From JANLTP01 sp031363055 (lineage in GTDB: Bacteria > Pseudomonadota > Gammaproteobacteria > Burkholderiales > Burkholderiaceae_E): DNA of 36,705 bases. Location: the NCBI GenBank assembly GCA_031363055.1, contig JANLTP010000137.1, forward strand, positions 1 to 36,705, read 5' to 3'. Position numbers and translations under genes: made by a program. The notes under the pieces were generated by a model, which saw only the letters and a list, made by a program, of their open reading frames with translations, made no database searches and had not been told where the DNA came from. Positions 8,690 through 16,083 of the stretch are shown here, one piece after another (positions within the stretch are counted from its first letter, which is position 1; every line of letters begins with the position of its first letter).

Positions 8690-8717
8690 AGTATAGCAGT
8701 CGCATTACAATAGCGAC
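8690..8717. promoter_or_regulatory. Divergent promoter region between the small ORF and yciB
   Basis: TATACT on the minus strand (8690-8695) and TACAAT on the plus strand (8706-8711) are candidate -10 elements for the two divergent genes. Neither has a good -35 hexamer. The plus-strand -10 is only 6 bp from the yciB ATG, so if used the yciB message would be almost leaderless. An inverted repeat with arms GTCGC (8699-8703) and GCGAC (8713-8717) brackets this element and abuts the start codon. Confidence 0.4.
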
Positions 8718-9248
8718 ATGAAAATACTTTACGACCTGTTGCCCATCGTCCTGTTTTTTGTCGCCTTCAAGATGGCGGGTATCTATGTGGCGACCGCCGT
8801 TGCCATTGCCGCCAGTGTCCTGCAGATCGCCTGGCTCACATTGCGCGGCAAGCGCGTCGAAGGCATGCAATGGGCGGGCTTGATCATCATTGTCGTTTTT
8901 GGCGGCATGACGCTCGTGCTTCAGGATGAGAGTTTCATCAAGCTCAAGCCTACGATCCTGTATTCCTGTTTTGCGCTGGCGCTCATCATTGCCAAACTGT
9001 TTATGCAGCGCAACCTGATCAGCTCGATGATGGGCAAACAATTGCAATTGCCGAACGCCGTCTGGGAACGACTGAATTGGGCCTGGGTCGCGTTCTTCGT
9101 CTTCATGGCCGGTTTGAATCTGATTGTTGCCAATAATTTTCCGACCGAAACCTGGGTCAATTTTAAACTGTTCGGCGCCATGGGTCTGACTATCTTGTTC
9201 GTGATTGCCCAGGCGCTGTACTTGAGCCGACATGTGAAGGAGGCTTGA
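8718..9248 (+). CDS. yciB: Septation protein A family, YciB/IspZ
   Basis: A 176-residue polytopic inner-membrane protein with about five hydrophobic segments: an N-terminal pair, the AGLIIIVVFGGMTLVL region, the PTILYSCFALALIIAKLF region and the C-terminal LTILFVIAQALYL region. The start MKILYDLLPIVLFFVAF, the TLVLQDESFIKLKPTILY block and the GLNLIVANNFPTETWVNFK block are characteristic of YciB. The family is linked to cell-envelope synthesis and intracellular septation, and the mechanism is not settled. It is followed by bolA and a parvulin, a common betaproteobacterial order. Its stop is 2 bp before the bolA GTG start. Confidence 0.95.
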   Translation: MKILYDLLPIVLFFVAFKMAGIYVATAVAIAASVLQIAWLTLRGKRVEGMQWAGLIIIVVFGGMTLVLQDESFIKLKPTILYSCFALALIIAKLFMQRNLISSMMGKQLQLPNAVWERLNWAWVAFFVFMAGLNLIVANNFPTETWVNFKLFGAMGLTILFVIAQALYLSRHVKEA

Positions 9249-9250
9249 GC

Positions 9251-9571
9251 GTGAACCGCCCGCAATCGGCCTCGATCCGACCCAGCCTTGCCGACATCGA
9301 GCAGCGTGTTTCGCTGGCGCTTCCCGGCGCCCTGATTCGCTTGACTGACGAAAGCCATCTGCATGCCGGGCATGCCGGCGCCGAAGGCGGTGCCGGTCAT
9401 TACCGCATCCACATCACCCATCCAAAGTTCGCCGGATTGAATCGGGTCGCTCGACATCGCCTCGTGTATCATGCCGTCGCCGATTGGATGCCCCACCGCA
9501 TGCACGCTTTGTCCATCGAAGCGTTGACCCCAAACGAGACTGGCGCCGGATCATCCGAAGCCGCTTCCTAG
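9251..9571 (+). CDS. bolA: BolA family protein
   Basis: A 106-residue BolA-fold protein. The family partners monothiol glutaredoxins in iron-sulfur cluster handling and also acts in stress and morphology control. The conserved core THPKFAGLNRVARHRLVYHAV, seen near residues 57-77, contains the RHR-x-VY signature and is followed by HRMHALSIEAL. GTG 9251 is preferred because GGAGG (9239-9243) lies 7 bp upstream. A TTG at 9245 is too close to it. The gene starts 2 bp after the yciB stop, implying translational coupling. The N-terminal 20 residues and the C-terminal tail are not conserved-looking. Confidence 0.9.
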   Translation: MNRPQSASIRPSLADIEQRVSLALPGALIRLTDESHLHAGHAGAEGGAGHYRIHITHPKFAGLNRVARHRLVYHAVADWMPHRMHALSIEALTPNETGAGSSEAAS

Positions 9572-9585
9572 ACTAAAGGATTTTC

Positions 9586-10386
9586 ATGTTTTTCCTCCCC
9601 TCAGCCGCCCGCGCAACGGTGCTCGCAACAAGCATTGCTATTGGCATGACCTTTGCCGTGCCGGCCATTGCCCAAAACGCAGCCGTGGTCAACAACAAAC
9701 CGATTTCAAAGAAGAAGGTCGACGATTTTGTTGAAATGCTCAAGGGCCAGGGTCGCCCGGACACCCCCGAGTTGCGTACCGCCGTTCGCGAAGAGCTGAT
9801 CGCCCGCGAGCTGTTCTCGCAAGAAGCCGAGCGTAACGGATTAACCAAGAATGCCGAGGTTCAACGTCAAATTGATACGGCACGGCAAGACATTCTGATT
9901 CGCGCCATGATCCGTGAGCACTTGAAGAAGAATCCGGTCAAGGACGCTGATGTTCAAGCCGAATACGAAAAAGCCAAGAGCCAGATGACGGCCGAGAAAG
10001 AGTACCGCGCCAAACATATCCTGGTCGAGAAAGAGGACGTCGCCAAGCAGATTATTGTTGATCTGAAAAAAGGCTCGAAGTTCGAAGATCTGGTCAAGCA
10101 ATCGAAAGATACCGGCTCAGCCGCGAACGGCGGCGACCTCGACTGGAATCCTCCGGGTCAGTTCGTCAAGGAGTTTTCCGAAGCGATGACCAAGCTTGAA
10201 AAAGGCAAATTCACCGAAGTGCCGGTGAAAACGCAATTTGGCTTCCACGTCATTCGCCTGGAAGACGTTCGCGAAACCAAGGCACCGGCGTTTGATCAGG
10301 TCAAGTCGCAGATTCAGCAAGACCTGGAGCGCAAGATTGTGCAGAAATTACAGCAGGATCTGCGCGCCAAGGCCAAGGTCGAATAA
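9586..10386 (+). CDS. Exported parvulin-type peptidyl-prolyl isomerase
   Basis: A 266-residue PpiC/SurA-like protein that would catalyse prolyl isomerisation and aid folding in the periplasm. The first 30 residues form a signal peptide, with a positive start, a hydrophobic core and cleavage near AVPAIAQ-NAAV. An N-terminal chaperone-like helical segment follows. The parvulin domain spans about 135-230, with YRAKHILVEKE, the GSAANGGDLDWNPPGQFV segment and a closing FGFHVIRLEDV. The last part (QIQQDLERKIVQKLQQDLRAK) is a charged helix. AAAGGA lies 7 bp before the ATG. It follows bolA by 14 bp, so it is the third gene of the yciB operon. Confidence 0.93.
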   Translation: MFFLPSAARATVLATSIAIGMTFAVPAIAQNAAVVNNKPISKKKVDDFVEMLKGQGRPDTPELRTAVREELIARELFSQEAERNGLTKNAEVQRQIDTARQDILIRAMIREHLKKNPVKDADVQAEYEKAKSQMTAEKEYRAKHILVEKEDVAKQIIVDLKKGSKFEDLVKQSKDTGSAANGGDLDWNPPGQFVKEFSEAMTKLEKGKFTEVPVKTQFGFHVIRLEDVRETKAPAFDQVKSQIQQDLERKIVQKLQQDLRAKAKVE

Positions 10387-10429
10387 GCGGCACGCAAAAG
10401 CGGTGCGTAAGAGCCAACGCAGACAGCCG

Positions 10430-10460
10430 CCCGTCGCTCAGCAAACTAGCGGCGGGATTT
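10430..10460 (+). terminator. Terminator-like hairpin after the parvulin gene
   Basis: Arms CCCGTCGCT (10430-10438) and AGCGGCGGG (10448-10456) pair over 9 bp with one G-U, with a 9-nt loop and ATTT after the stem. The T run is short, so termination may be modest. The right arm overlaps the 3' end of the convergent tadA gene. Confidence 0.5.
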
Positions 10461-10898
10461 AAAAAACTCTTTCAGGATGGTCGCCGACTCGGCGCCCAGC
10501 ACCCCGCCCTGCACTTCTGTTTGATGATTCAAACTCGGATTCTCGAACAGATTCACTACGCTACCGCAAGCACCCGTCTTGGGGTCGTCGGCGCCAAACA
10601 CCACGCGTTTCAGGCGCGCATGCAAAATGGCGCCTGCACACATCACGCATGGCTCCAGCGTTACAAATAGTTCGCATTCGGGCAGACGATAATTACCCGC
10701 GAGATCGGCGGCCGCACGAATCGCGCGAATTTCTGCATGGGCCGTCGGATCGTGGCTGCCGATCGGATGGTTATAGCCAGTGGCGATGACCACACCATTT
10801 TTGATCAGGACTGCTCCAACGGGCACTTCGCCGACCAGCGCCGCATTGTGCGCCTGATCGATTGCGAGGCGCATGAAGACCGAGTCGGGAGCACTCAT
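10446..10898 (-). CDS. tadA: tRNA adenosine(34) deaminase TadA
   Basis: A 150-residue zinc-dependent deaminase that converts A34 to inosine in the anticodon of tRNA-Arg(ACG). The zinc site is complete: His54-Ala-Glu56 in DPTAHAEIRA, with Glu56 the proton shuttle, and PCVMC at 81-85 supplying Cys82 and Cys85. The ARLKRVVFGADDPKTGACGS segment is typical of TadA rather than a nucleoside cytidine deaminase. Its ATG overlaps the stop of the upstream regulator gene as ATGA (10895-10898), so the two are co-translated. It converges on the yciB operon. Confidence 0.95.
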   Translation of the reverse strand: MSAPDSVFMRLAIDQAHNAALVGEVPVGAVLIKNGVVIATGYNHPIGSHDPTAHAEIRAIRAAADLAGNYRLPECELFVTLEPCVMCAGAILHARLKRVVFGADDPKTGACGSVVNLFENPSLNHQTEVQGGVLGAESATILKEFFKSRR

Positions 10899-12487
10899 GG
10901 CGAAACGCCAGCGGCCAGACCAGCGAGGCGCAGACCCTCGCGCAGGCGGTCAAACTCGGGGCCGGGCAGCTTTTCATGTTGGTCCAGGAAGGTCCGAGGC
11001 GCCCCGACGCCGCACTGCTGCTGCCAATCGGTCAGCGTCGAACTTGCCTCACCGATCCGGCCCAGATGGGCCAGTACCACCGTCAGCAGCATTTTGCAAG
11101 CCCAAAAGCCCGGCGCGCGGCCCATGCAGGACTGAGCGAGCGGCAAGGCCTCATCGAAGCGCCCCGCCCAGGTCAGAGCCCGCGCAAGGTAAAACTCGTG
11201 CAGGGGTGGGCGAATAGGGTTGTAGCGGTTGGCGGTATGCATCAGCGCGATTCCTTCTTCCGAGCGGTCCGCGAAGAAGGACAGCACGTTGGCCAGACCG
11301 GCGTAGTTCTCAACGTCGCCAGGACCTAACCGGATGGCGCGACGCGACCAGCGCTCCGCTTGCGCGAAGTCGTGAGCCCACAGATGCAAGTTGCCCAACA
11401 CCAGGCTGGCAAAAGGAAGATCGGGCGCCAGTTCATAGGCGCGGCGGGCCATCTGCAGGCCGCGCTCGAGCTGTTCGGCGCGGCTGCGGGTGCCGTTGCG
11501 CGTGCCGATATAGTAGTGCTGGAGAAAGGCCAGCTCGGCATAGGCCGGCGCGAAGTCTGGGTCCAGCGTCGTCGCGCGTTCCAGCAGCAACTCGGCCTGT
11601 GGAAAGTTGGCCGGTACGATCGTGCGCCGCCATTCACGGCCCTGAAGATACAGCTCATAGGCGCTCAGGCTCTCGGTGCCACTGTGGCGCGCGCGCCGAT
11701 GGCTTTGGCGATCGACGGACGCCACCAGCGCGGCGACGATCTGCCCCACAATCTCGTCCTGGAACGTGAACAACTGGTCGTCCGCGCCATCGAAATGGTC
11801 GGCCCAGATCACCGCCTCGTCCTCGGCCTGAACCAGCTTCGCAGCGATGCGCAACTGCCCCGGGTTCCAGCGCAAGCTGCCTTGAAAAACAAAACGCACG
11901 CCGGCTGCCTGGCCGACCGACCGCGCATCACGTGCGCCCTCGCCGAACGCCACGGCCGATTCGCGACCGATGACAAACCGTTGCGGGTAACGCGCCAGGC
12001 CGGCCGTGATGTCTTCGGAAAATCCGCGCGCCAGCATGTCCAGTCGATGGTCGCGTTCACTGAGATTGGTGAACGGCAGTACGACAATGGAAGGGCGCTC
12101 GGTCACGGCCAGGGCCAGTGCCGAACCCTCGATCGACTGGCTAGCGACCATCAACTTGGCCGGCACCTGACGCACGGGTGTCTTCAAGACGAAACCGCGC
12201 CGAGGTACGGTCTGCAGCAGGTTCTGGTCGGTGTCCGATAAGGCCCGGCGAATGTCGCTGATGCATTGGGCGATGGACTCATCGGTGGCCACCCGACCGT
12301 GCCAGGCTGCCGCCAGTTCATCCCTGGTAACCACCCGCTCGGCGTTCTGCGCGAGCAGGCACAGTACTTCGAAGGACTTGGGCCTGAGTTCGATCGGACG
12401 GTCTTGCCGCAAAAGCTGCGCTGCCGCGGTATCGATCACAAAGTCGCCGAAGGTCAGTCGTTCGCCAGCAGGTGATTTCAAACTCAT
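10895..12487 (-). CDS. Winged-helix regulator with TolB-N-like and TPR regions (CadC-like, no membrane segment)
   Basis: A 530-residue protein. Residues about 8-105 form an OmpR/CadC-type winged-helix DNA-binding domain, with FGDFVIDTAAAQLLR, ELRPKSFEVLCLLAQN, RDELAAAWHG and TVPRRGFVL. Residues about 130-240 match the domain often found with CadC-like and cyclase-linked regulators (SIVVLPFTNLSERD, then VRFVFQGSLRWNPGQLRIAAKL and IWADHFDG). From about 275 to 500 there are TPR-like helical repeats (YAELAFLQHYY, SLVLGNLHLWAHDFAQAERW, YAGLANVLSFFADRSEEG). No hydrophobic membrane span is seen between the domains, unlike CadC itself, so it should be cytoplasmic. It overlaps tadA and is divergent from the Bug gene. 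Its target is unknown. Confidence 0.85.
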   Translation of the reverse strand: MSLKSPAGERLTFGDFVIDTAAAQLLRQDRPIELRPKSFEVLCLLAQNAERVVTRDELAAAWHGRVATDESIAQCISDIRRALSDTDQNLLQTVPRRGFVLKTPVRQVPAKLMVASQSIEGSALALAVTERPSIVVLPFTNLSERDHRLDMLARGFSEDITAGLARYPQRFVIGRESAVAFGEGARDARSVGQAAGVRFVFQGSLRWNPGQLRIAAKLVQAEDEAVIWADHFDGADDQLFTFQDEIVGQIVAALVASVDRQSHRRARHSGTESLSAYELYLQGREWRRTIVPANFPQAELLLERATTLDPDFAPAYAELAFLQHYYIGTRNGTRSRAEQLERGLQMARRAYELAPDLPFASLVLGNLHLWAHDFAQAERWSRRAIRLGPGDVENYAGLANVLSFFADRSEEGIALMHTANRYNPIRPPLHEFYLARALTWAGRFDEALPLAQSCMGRAPGFWACKMLLTVVLAHLGRIGEASSTLTDWQQQCGVGAPRTFLDQHEKLPGPEFDRLREGLRLAGLAAGVSP

Positions 12488-12627
12488 GCGAAAAATTTCA
12501 AATCAATGTCAAGCGGGTTTCAAGCGTTTTGGTCGGGGCTAGTCCCTAATGGGGCACGACATCAGGAGCACAACAGCAACGCCGAATTGCGCTGCGATCT
12601 GAGGTCCAATCCAACTAAAGGGCAACC

Positions 12628-13527
12628 ATGAACAGACGAGATGCAGTGTACCAACTGGCGGCAGTCCAACTGGGTCTGCTCGGCCTCGCTATGGCGCCGG
12701 CACGGGCACAAGGATACCCCGATCGGCCGGTGCGTATCGTGATTGGCGTGCCGCCCGGGGCCGGCCCCGACGTGGAAGCGCGTGCGTTCGCCGCGGCCCT
12801 TCAGCTCGAACTGGGCCAGCCTGTGGTGGTGGAGAACAAGCCCGGCTTCACAGGGCTGTTGGCGAAGGATGCGGTCGCCAAAGCGGCGCCCGACGGCTAC
12901 ACCTTGGGTGCCGGCAACCCGTCGAACCTGACGTCCAATCCGCGGCTGGTCGACCGGCCGCCGTTCAACGTCGACAAGGACATCGCTCCGATTATCCGGT
13001 TCATCGAACACCCGTGGTTGCTTTATATCAACGCCAAGCTGCCAGCAAGCAACCTCGCCGAGTTTGTCGAAATGGCGAAAGCCTCACCGGGGCGGATCAG
13101 CTACGCCAGCGCCGGCATCGGTTCATTCCCGCATTTGACGGCGGAGTGGTTTCAGAAGCTGGCCGGCATCCGCCTCAATCACATTCCCTACAGCGGCGGC
13201 AATCATTGGCAGAGTGACCTGTTGGCCAGCACCGGCCGAACGTCGATGCTGCCCGAGGTGCCCACCTTCGCGCAAGCCGGCTATCCGGAATACAGTGCCC
13301 GTGCCTGGGCGGGCTTGGTGGCGCCGGCTGCCACCCCGGGGCCGGTGATCGAGCGACTGGCCCAGGCCAGTGCACGCGCGGTGCAGCGGGCCGAGTTCCG
13401 CGAATTCGTGAAAAATTTCGGCGGGGTTACCGGCGGCGGGACGCCACAGGACTTTGCGAAATTTCTGAGCAACGAGCGCGGCCGTCTGCAGGCGCTGATC
13501 GTTGAAAACAATATCCGACTCGAGTGA
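12628..13527 (+). CDS. Bug family tripartite tricarboxylate transporter binding protein, apparently shortened
   Basis: A 299-residue exported binding protein of the TctC/Bug family, which delivers carboxylates to TctAB-type permeases. An N-terminal signal (cleavage near APARAQ-GYP) precedes the family start YPDRPVRIVIGVPPGAGPD and then VENKPGFTGLLAKDAVAKA. The C-terminal half begins at TSMLPEVPTFAQAG. Family members usually run to about 320-330 residues. Here the text goes from SDLLA (about 196-200) straight to STGRTSMLPEVPT, so the usual segment from the GGQV strand through the SGKLRALAV strand, about 30 residues, appears to be missing in frame. AAAGG lies upstream of the ATG. No permease genes are nearby, which is common for Bug proteins. 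It is upstream of a VOC gene by 6 bp. Whether it still binds ligand is uncertain. Confidence 0.85.
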   Translation: MNRRDAVYQLAAVQLGLLGLAMAPARAQGYPDRPVRIVIGVPPGAGPDVEARAFAAALQLELGQPVVVENKPGFTGLLAKDAVAKAAPDGYTLGAGNPSNLTSNPRLVDRPPFNVDKDIAPIIRFIEHPWLLYINAKLPASNLAEFVEMAKASPGRISYASAGIGSFPHLTAEWFQKLAGIRLNHIPYSGGNHWQSDLLASTGRTSMLPEVPTFAQAGYPEYSARAWAGLVAPAATPGPVIERLAQASARAVQRAEFREFVKNFGGVTGGGTPQDFAKFLSNERGRLQALIVENNIRLE

Positions 13528-13533
13528 GCTGTT

Positions 13534-14010
13534 ATGCATCCTCATGGACGTCTTGGTCATGTGGCGCTGCGCGTGTGCTCATTGGCGGTATCGGTGCCCT
13601 TCTACACAACCGTGCTGGGCCTGCGCGAAGTGGCCCGGCCGGGTAGCTCGAAGCGCGACTTTGTCGGTGGCGAGATGGCGTTTCTGACCTTCGGCAGCAA
13701 CCACCACGACCTGGCGCTGCTGGAGGCACCGCAGGTCAAGCCGGTTGACCCGTTAGGCGCTGGCCTGGTCCACGTCGCCCTGCGGATCGGCGACGACATC
13801 GAGACGCTGCGGGCTTTTCGTGCACACCTTCGCGATAAGGGCGTGGCACTGACGCGTGGCCTGGATCACGAGGTCAGTCAATCGCTGTACCTGCGTGACC
13901 CGGATGGCCTGATGGTCGAAGTTTATGTGGACGCCGATCCTGGCTTGTGGGCGGGCCGGCCTGAGGCGGTGGCGACGGTGCGGCCATTGCGGGTGGATTG
14001 GCTCGATTGA
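13534..14010 (+). CDS. VOC family (glyoxalase/extradiol dioxygenase-fold) protein
   Basis: A 158-residue vicinal-oxygen-chelate protein with two beta-alpha-beta-beta-beta modules. Metal-ligand positions look intact: His9 in GHVALRVCSL, His80 in LVHVALRI, and Glu129 in DPDGLMVEVYVD. The start GRLGHVALRV and the FYTTVLGLREV segment resemble single-domain catechol dioxygenase/glyoxalase-like enzymes. The substrate cannot be assigned. It begins 6 bp after the Bug gene, so the pair should be co-transcribed, and uptake plus turnover of one aromatic or dicarbonyl compound is a guess from this. A GC-rich palindrome CCCGCGCGGG follows the stop but has no T tract. Confidence 0.88.
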   Translation: MHPHGRLGHVALRVCSLAVSVPFYTTVLGLREVARPGSSKRDFVGGEMAFLTFGSNHHDLALLEAPQVKPVDPLGAGLVHVALRIGDDIETLRAFRAHLRDKGVALTRGLDHEVSQSLYLRDPDGLMVEVYVDADPGLWAGRPEAVATVRPLRVDWLD

Positions 14011-14455
14011 GGGGCCCGCGCGGGAAAGATCGGCTTCACACGCGAACTTGCGCTGTCCGGTCGATAATCCGGCCAGGAGGCCAGTTGATCGAGCGACTGT
14101 TCCATGCCGATAGCCTGCCAACGGTCCCTGGCGCTGAAGACGGGATTGAGATTCTCAATAATTCGCGTCAACTCGGGCGTTGTAGAGGCCCGGAAACCCA
14201 CATGGCGACGGGACTTGGGCACTATTCTTCATTTCGTAGCGCGCCCGCTTCAAAGCAGACGGCCGATCCACTTGCGTCTTTGGACATTGATCTGCCGCAG
14301 GCTGGCGATGTACTAGTCTGGACTGTGGGCACTGATGTTCATCCCGCACTTGCCCTTTTGATGAAGCATACGGTGGCTTACATCTCTGGCTCATCATTAT
14401 TATGTTTTATGCGCAGAACGTCTCTCTTAGGGAAACGAACTCAACTGACTACACC
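14011..14455. other. Orphan region between the VOC gene and the toxin-antitoxin promoter
   Basis: About 445 bp without a gene I can name. On the minus strand a GTG at 14222 opens a frame with normal-looking third-position GC from there to about 14015 (VGFRASTTPELTRIIEN, then DRWQAIGMEQSLDQLASW). It then runs antisense into the VOC gene to 13923. It may be the remnant of a displaced gene, but I do not recognise it. The right-hand part (14370-14455) is AT-richer and looks noncoding. Confidence 0.5.
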
Positions 14456-14484
14456 TTGCAAAATCACATTTTTCTGGCTATATT
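14456..14484 (+). promoter_or_regulatory. Sigma-70 promoter of the toxin-antitoxin operon
   Basis: TTGCAA (14456-14461) and TATATT (14479-14484) are separated by exactly 17 bp in AT-rich DNA, 24 bp before the antitoxin ATG. An AGAGG ribosome binding site follows at 14499-14503. This is the best promoter match in the window. Confidence 0.8.
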
Positions 14485-14508
14485 ACTGGAAATAAGTCAG
14501 AGGTCACA

Positions 14509-14808
14509 ATGGACAGCTCGCAAAAACGCGCTCTACAGCATTACCGCTCCCGCCTAAGCGAACGCGGCCTCGCCCGCTTTGAGGTGCTTGGGCGCGACGC
14601 CGATCGCGACCTCATCCGATCGCTGGCACGTCGCCTGGCGGAAGACAGCGCTGATGCTTTGCGCCTGCGCGCTGTGGTCAGTCAGACCTTGACCGGAGAG
14701 CCGCCAAAGAAGGGCGGCATTCTCGCGGCTCTGCGCCGCTCACCGCTCGTCGGTGCAGATCTCGATCTAACTCGACCCCGCGAGGACGGACGCAAAGTCC
14801 AGATCTGA
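14509..14808 (+). CDS. Antitoxin-like protein paired with a PIN toxin
   Basis: A 99-residue charged protein without a signal or membrane segment. The N-terminal part (RALQHYRSRLSERGLARFEV, then RDADRDLIRSLARRLAED) looks like a short DNA-binding or dimerisation region. The C-terminal part (KKGGILAALRRSPLVGADLD, then REDGRKVQI) is the kind of extended tail that wraps a PIN toxin. The assignment as antitoxin rests on this form and on position: the stop TGA overlaps the toxin ATG as TGATG (14806-14810). It is driven by the strong promoter just upstream, and antitoxins of this class usually autoregulate, although I cannot define an operator. It may neutralise the toxin and also repress the operon. 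Confidence 0.8.
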   Translation: MDSSQKRALQHYRSRLSERGLARFEVLGRDADRDLIRSLARRLAEDSADALRLRAVVSQTLTGEPPKKGGILAALRRSPLVGADLDLTRPREDGRKVQI

Positions 14809-15236
14809 TGCGCTACCTGCTCGATACCAACATCATTAGCAACATCGCGAAGCCTGCTCCCTCGGACTCCCTGCTCACGTGGATGGGCGCACAAAACGAC
14901 GAGGATCTTTTCATTGCTTCTTTGACGGTCGCCGAAATCCGACGCGGGGTTCTCGATAAACCAGCGGGTAAGCGTCGCGATCAGCTTGAGGCCTGGTTCT
15001 CTGGGCCGGAAGGCCCACTGACCCTGTTCGCCGGCCGCGTACTTCCTTTCGACGAGAAGGCCGGGCTGATCTGGGCGCGGCTTCTGGCGGACGGAAAAGC
15101 GCAGGGCCGGCCACGCAGTGCCCTTGATACGATCATCGCCGCCGTGGCCCAGGCTTACGGCTGCACTGTCGTCACTGACAATGAGAAGGATTTCCTCGAC
15201 ATACCCGTCATTAATCCGCTCCGAGGCGCAGTGTGA
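14808..15236 (+). CDS. vapC: PIN-domain toxin, VapC family
   Basis: A 142-residue PIN-domain ribonuclease. The acidic metal-binding set is present: Asp6 in MRYLLDTNI, Glu43 in SLTVAEIRRG, Asp107 in SALDTIIAA, and Asp124 in VVTDNEKDF with Asp128 nearby. The order, length and the closing IPVINPL are typical of VapC toxins, which cut tRNA or rRNA when free of antitoxin. It is intact, so a functional pair with the upstream gene is likely. Its own stop overlaps the ATG of the next gene as TGATG (15234-15238), so all three genes were once co-translated. The RNA target cannot be predicted. Confidence 0.92.
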   Translation: MRYLLDTNIISNIAKPAPSDSLLTWMGAQNDEDLFIASLTVAEIRRGVLDKPAGKRRDQLEAWFSGPEGPLTLFAGRVLPFDEKAGLIWARLLADGKAQGRPRSALDTIIAAVAQAYGCTVVTDNEKDFLDIPVINPLRGAV

Positions 15237-15957
15237 TGACGAATATTCGGGCGGTCGACAGGTTGTTTCTCGATGAACTGTTTGAGATGGGCGACGGCTA
15301 TGTTCTCAACTTTTCTAATCGGACTTTCGCACAGTTTTTCGCGGAGGAGCTGAACCTCGACATTGACAATCCGGCCAATGCAGTGGACGGTGGCTCGAAG
15401 GGGAAGCGCCTGCGACACTTCCTCCAGAACACGGATAAACCTAAGGTTGTTCGCACGCTCAACGGCCTTTGGGAGTGTCGGGAGGCGCTACGCCGGCGTT
15501 TGCGGAAGGCGCACCAAATCGATAATACACATGGGCAGTTGCTTGCGCTCATTAATCGGCTTCAGGGACAAAGCGGGCCAGCATCGCAGCCCATGAGCCG
15601 TTTCGCCTGCGGGGCGAACAGATCGACGGAAGCTTCCAGTTCGGCCAGCAGACGTATCTCGTAGAGGCTAAGTGGCAAGGCCAGCCCATAGGCGTCGCCG
15701 AGTTGCACACTTTTTACGGCAAGATCGAACAGAAGGCAGCTTGAACCCGTGGCCTCTTCGTCAGCAACAGCGGCTTCACCGATGAGGGGCTGACGGCCTT
15801 CGGACGAGGCAAGCGTGTCGTCTGCATGGACGGCTACGATCTTTATGAGACCCTGAATCGCGAAATTCCGTTCAATCATGTTCTCGAACGCAAAATTCGA
15901 CGGGCGGCCGAAACTGGCGCGTCCTTCACCCGCGTCCGCGATCTCTTTCCTGATTGA
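15236..15957 (+). pseudogene. Broken Mrr-like restriction endonuclease gene
   Basis: The first part (15236 to about 15570) reads from MTNIRAVDRLFLDELFEM through NFSNRTFAQFFAEELN and GGSKGKRLRHFLQ to LLALINRLQG, an N-terminal domain I associate with some Mrr-type nucleases. Sequence homologous to the nuclease core then continues in another frame, one base back: RLRGEQIDGSFQFGQQTYLV with Asp at 15625-15627, and VEAKWQ at 15661 giving the D...ExK catalytic motif. That frame meets a TGA at 15742 where the family would have Trp (KAA-stop-TRGLFVSNSGFT), then continues through GRGKRVVCMDGYDLYE to RVRDLFPD and TGA at 15955. A linker of several tens of residues between the two parts also seems lost. 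A deletion with frameshift plus a nonsense change means it is inactive as a full-length nuclease. The N-terminal piece alone could be made (to 15664). Confidence 0.75.
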
Positions 15958-16083
15958 TCCGGAAAGAGCGAGGCCGAGGCACAGTTCAATGATTGGTACA
16001 GTTCCGCCGCCGCCCACTACGGGAATCAGTTCGCTCGGGCCCGGGCAAGCGAGATGCTATCGCGCTCGAACCTGCCCATATAG
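15958..16083 (+). pseudogene. In-frame 41-codon remnant after the Mrr-like pseudogene
   Basis: After the TGA at 15955 the same frame stays open for 41 codons to TAG at 16081. It begins SGKSEAEAQFNDWYSSAAAH and ends EMLSRSNLPI. It looks like real protein in composition, but there is no start codon near its beginning. It may be the C terminus of the nuclease beyond a second nonsense change, or the tail of another lost gene. I do not recognise it. Confidence 0.35.

Noticed and set aside
11360..12241. Plus-strand frame of 293 codons
   Set aside because: Antisense to the winged-helix regulator, no motifs, no promoter.
12505..12510. TTGACA on the minus strand as the regulator promoter
   Set aside because: At 17 bp spacing the -10 would fall on the start codon with no good match.
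15560..15750. Programmed frameshift and stop readthrough in the nuclease gene
   Set aside because: No slippery heptamer or stem was seen, and two independent lesions with a missing linker fit decay better.
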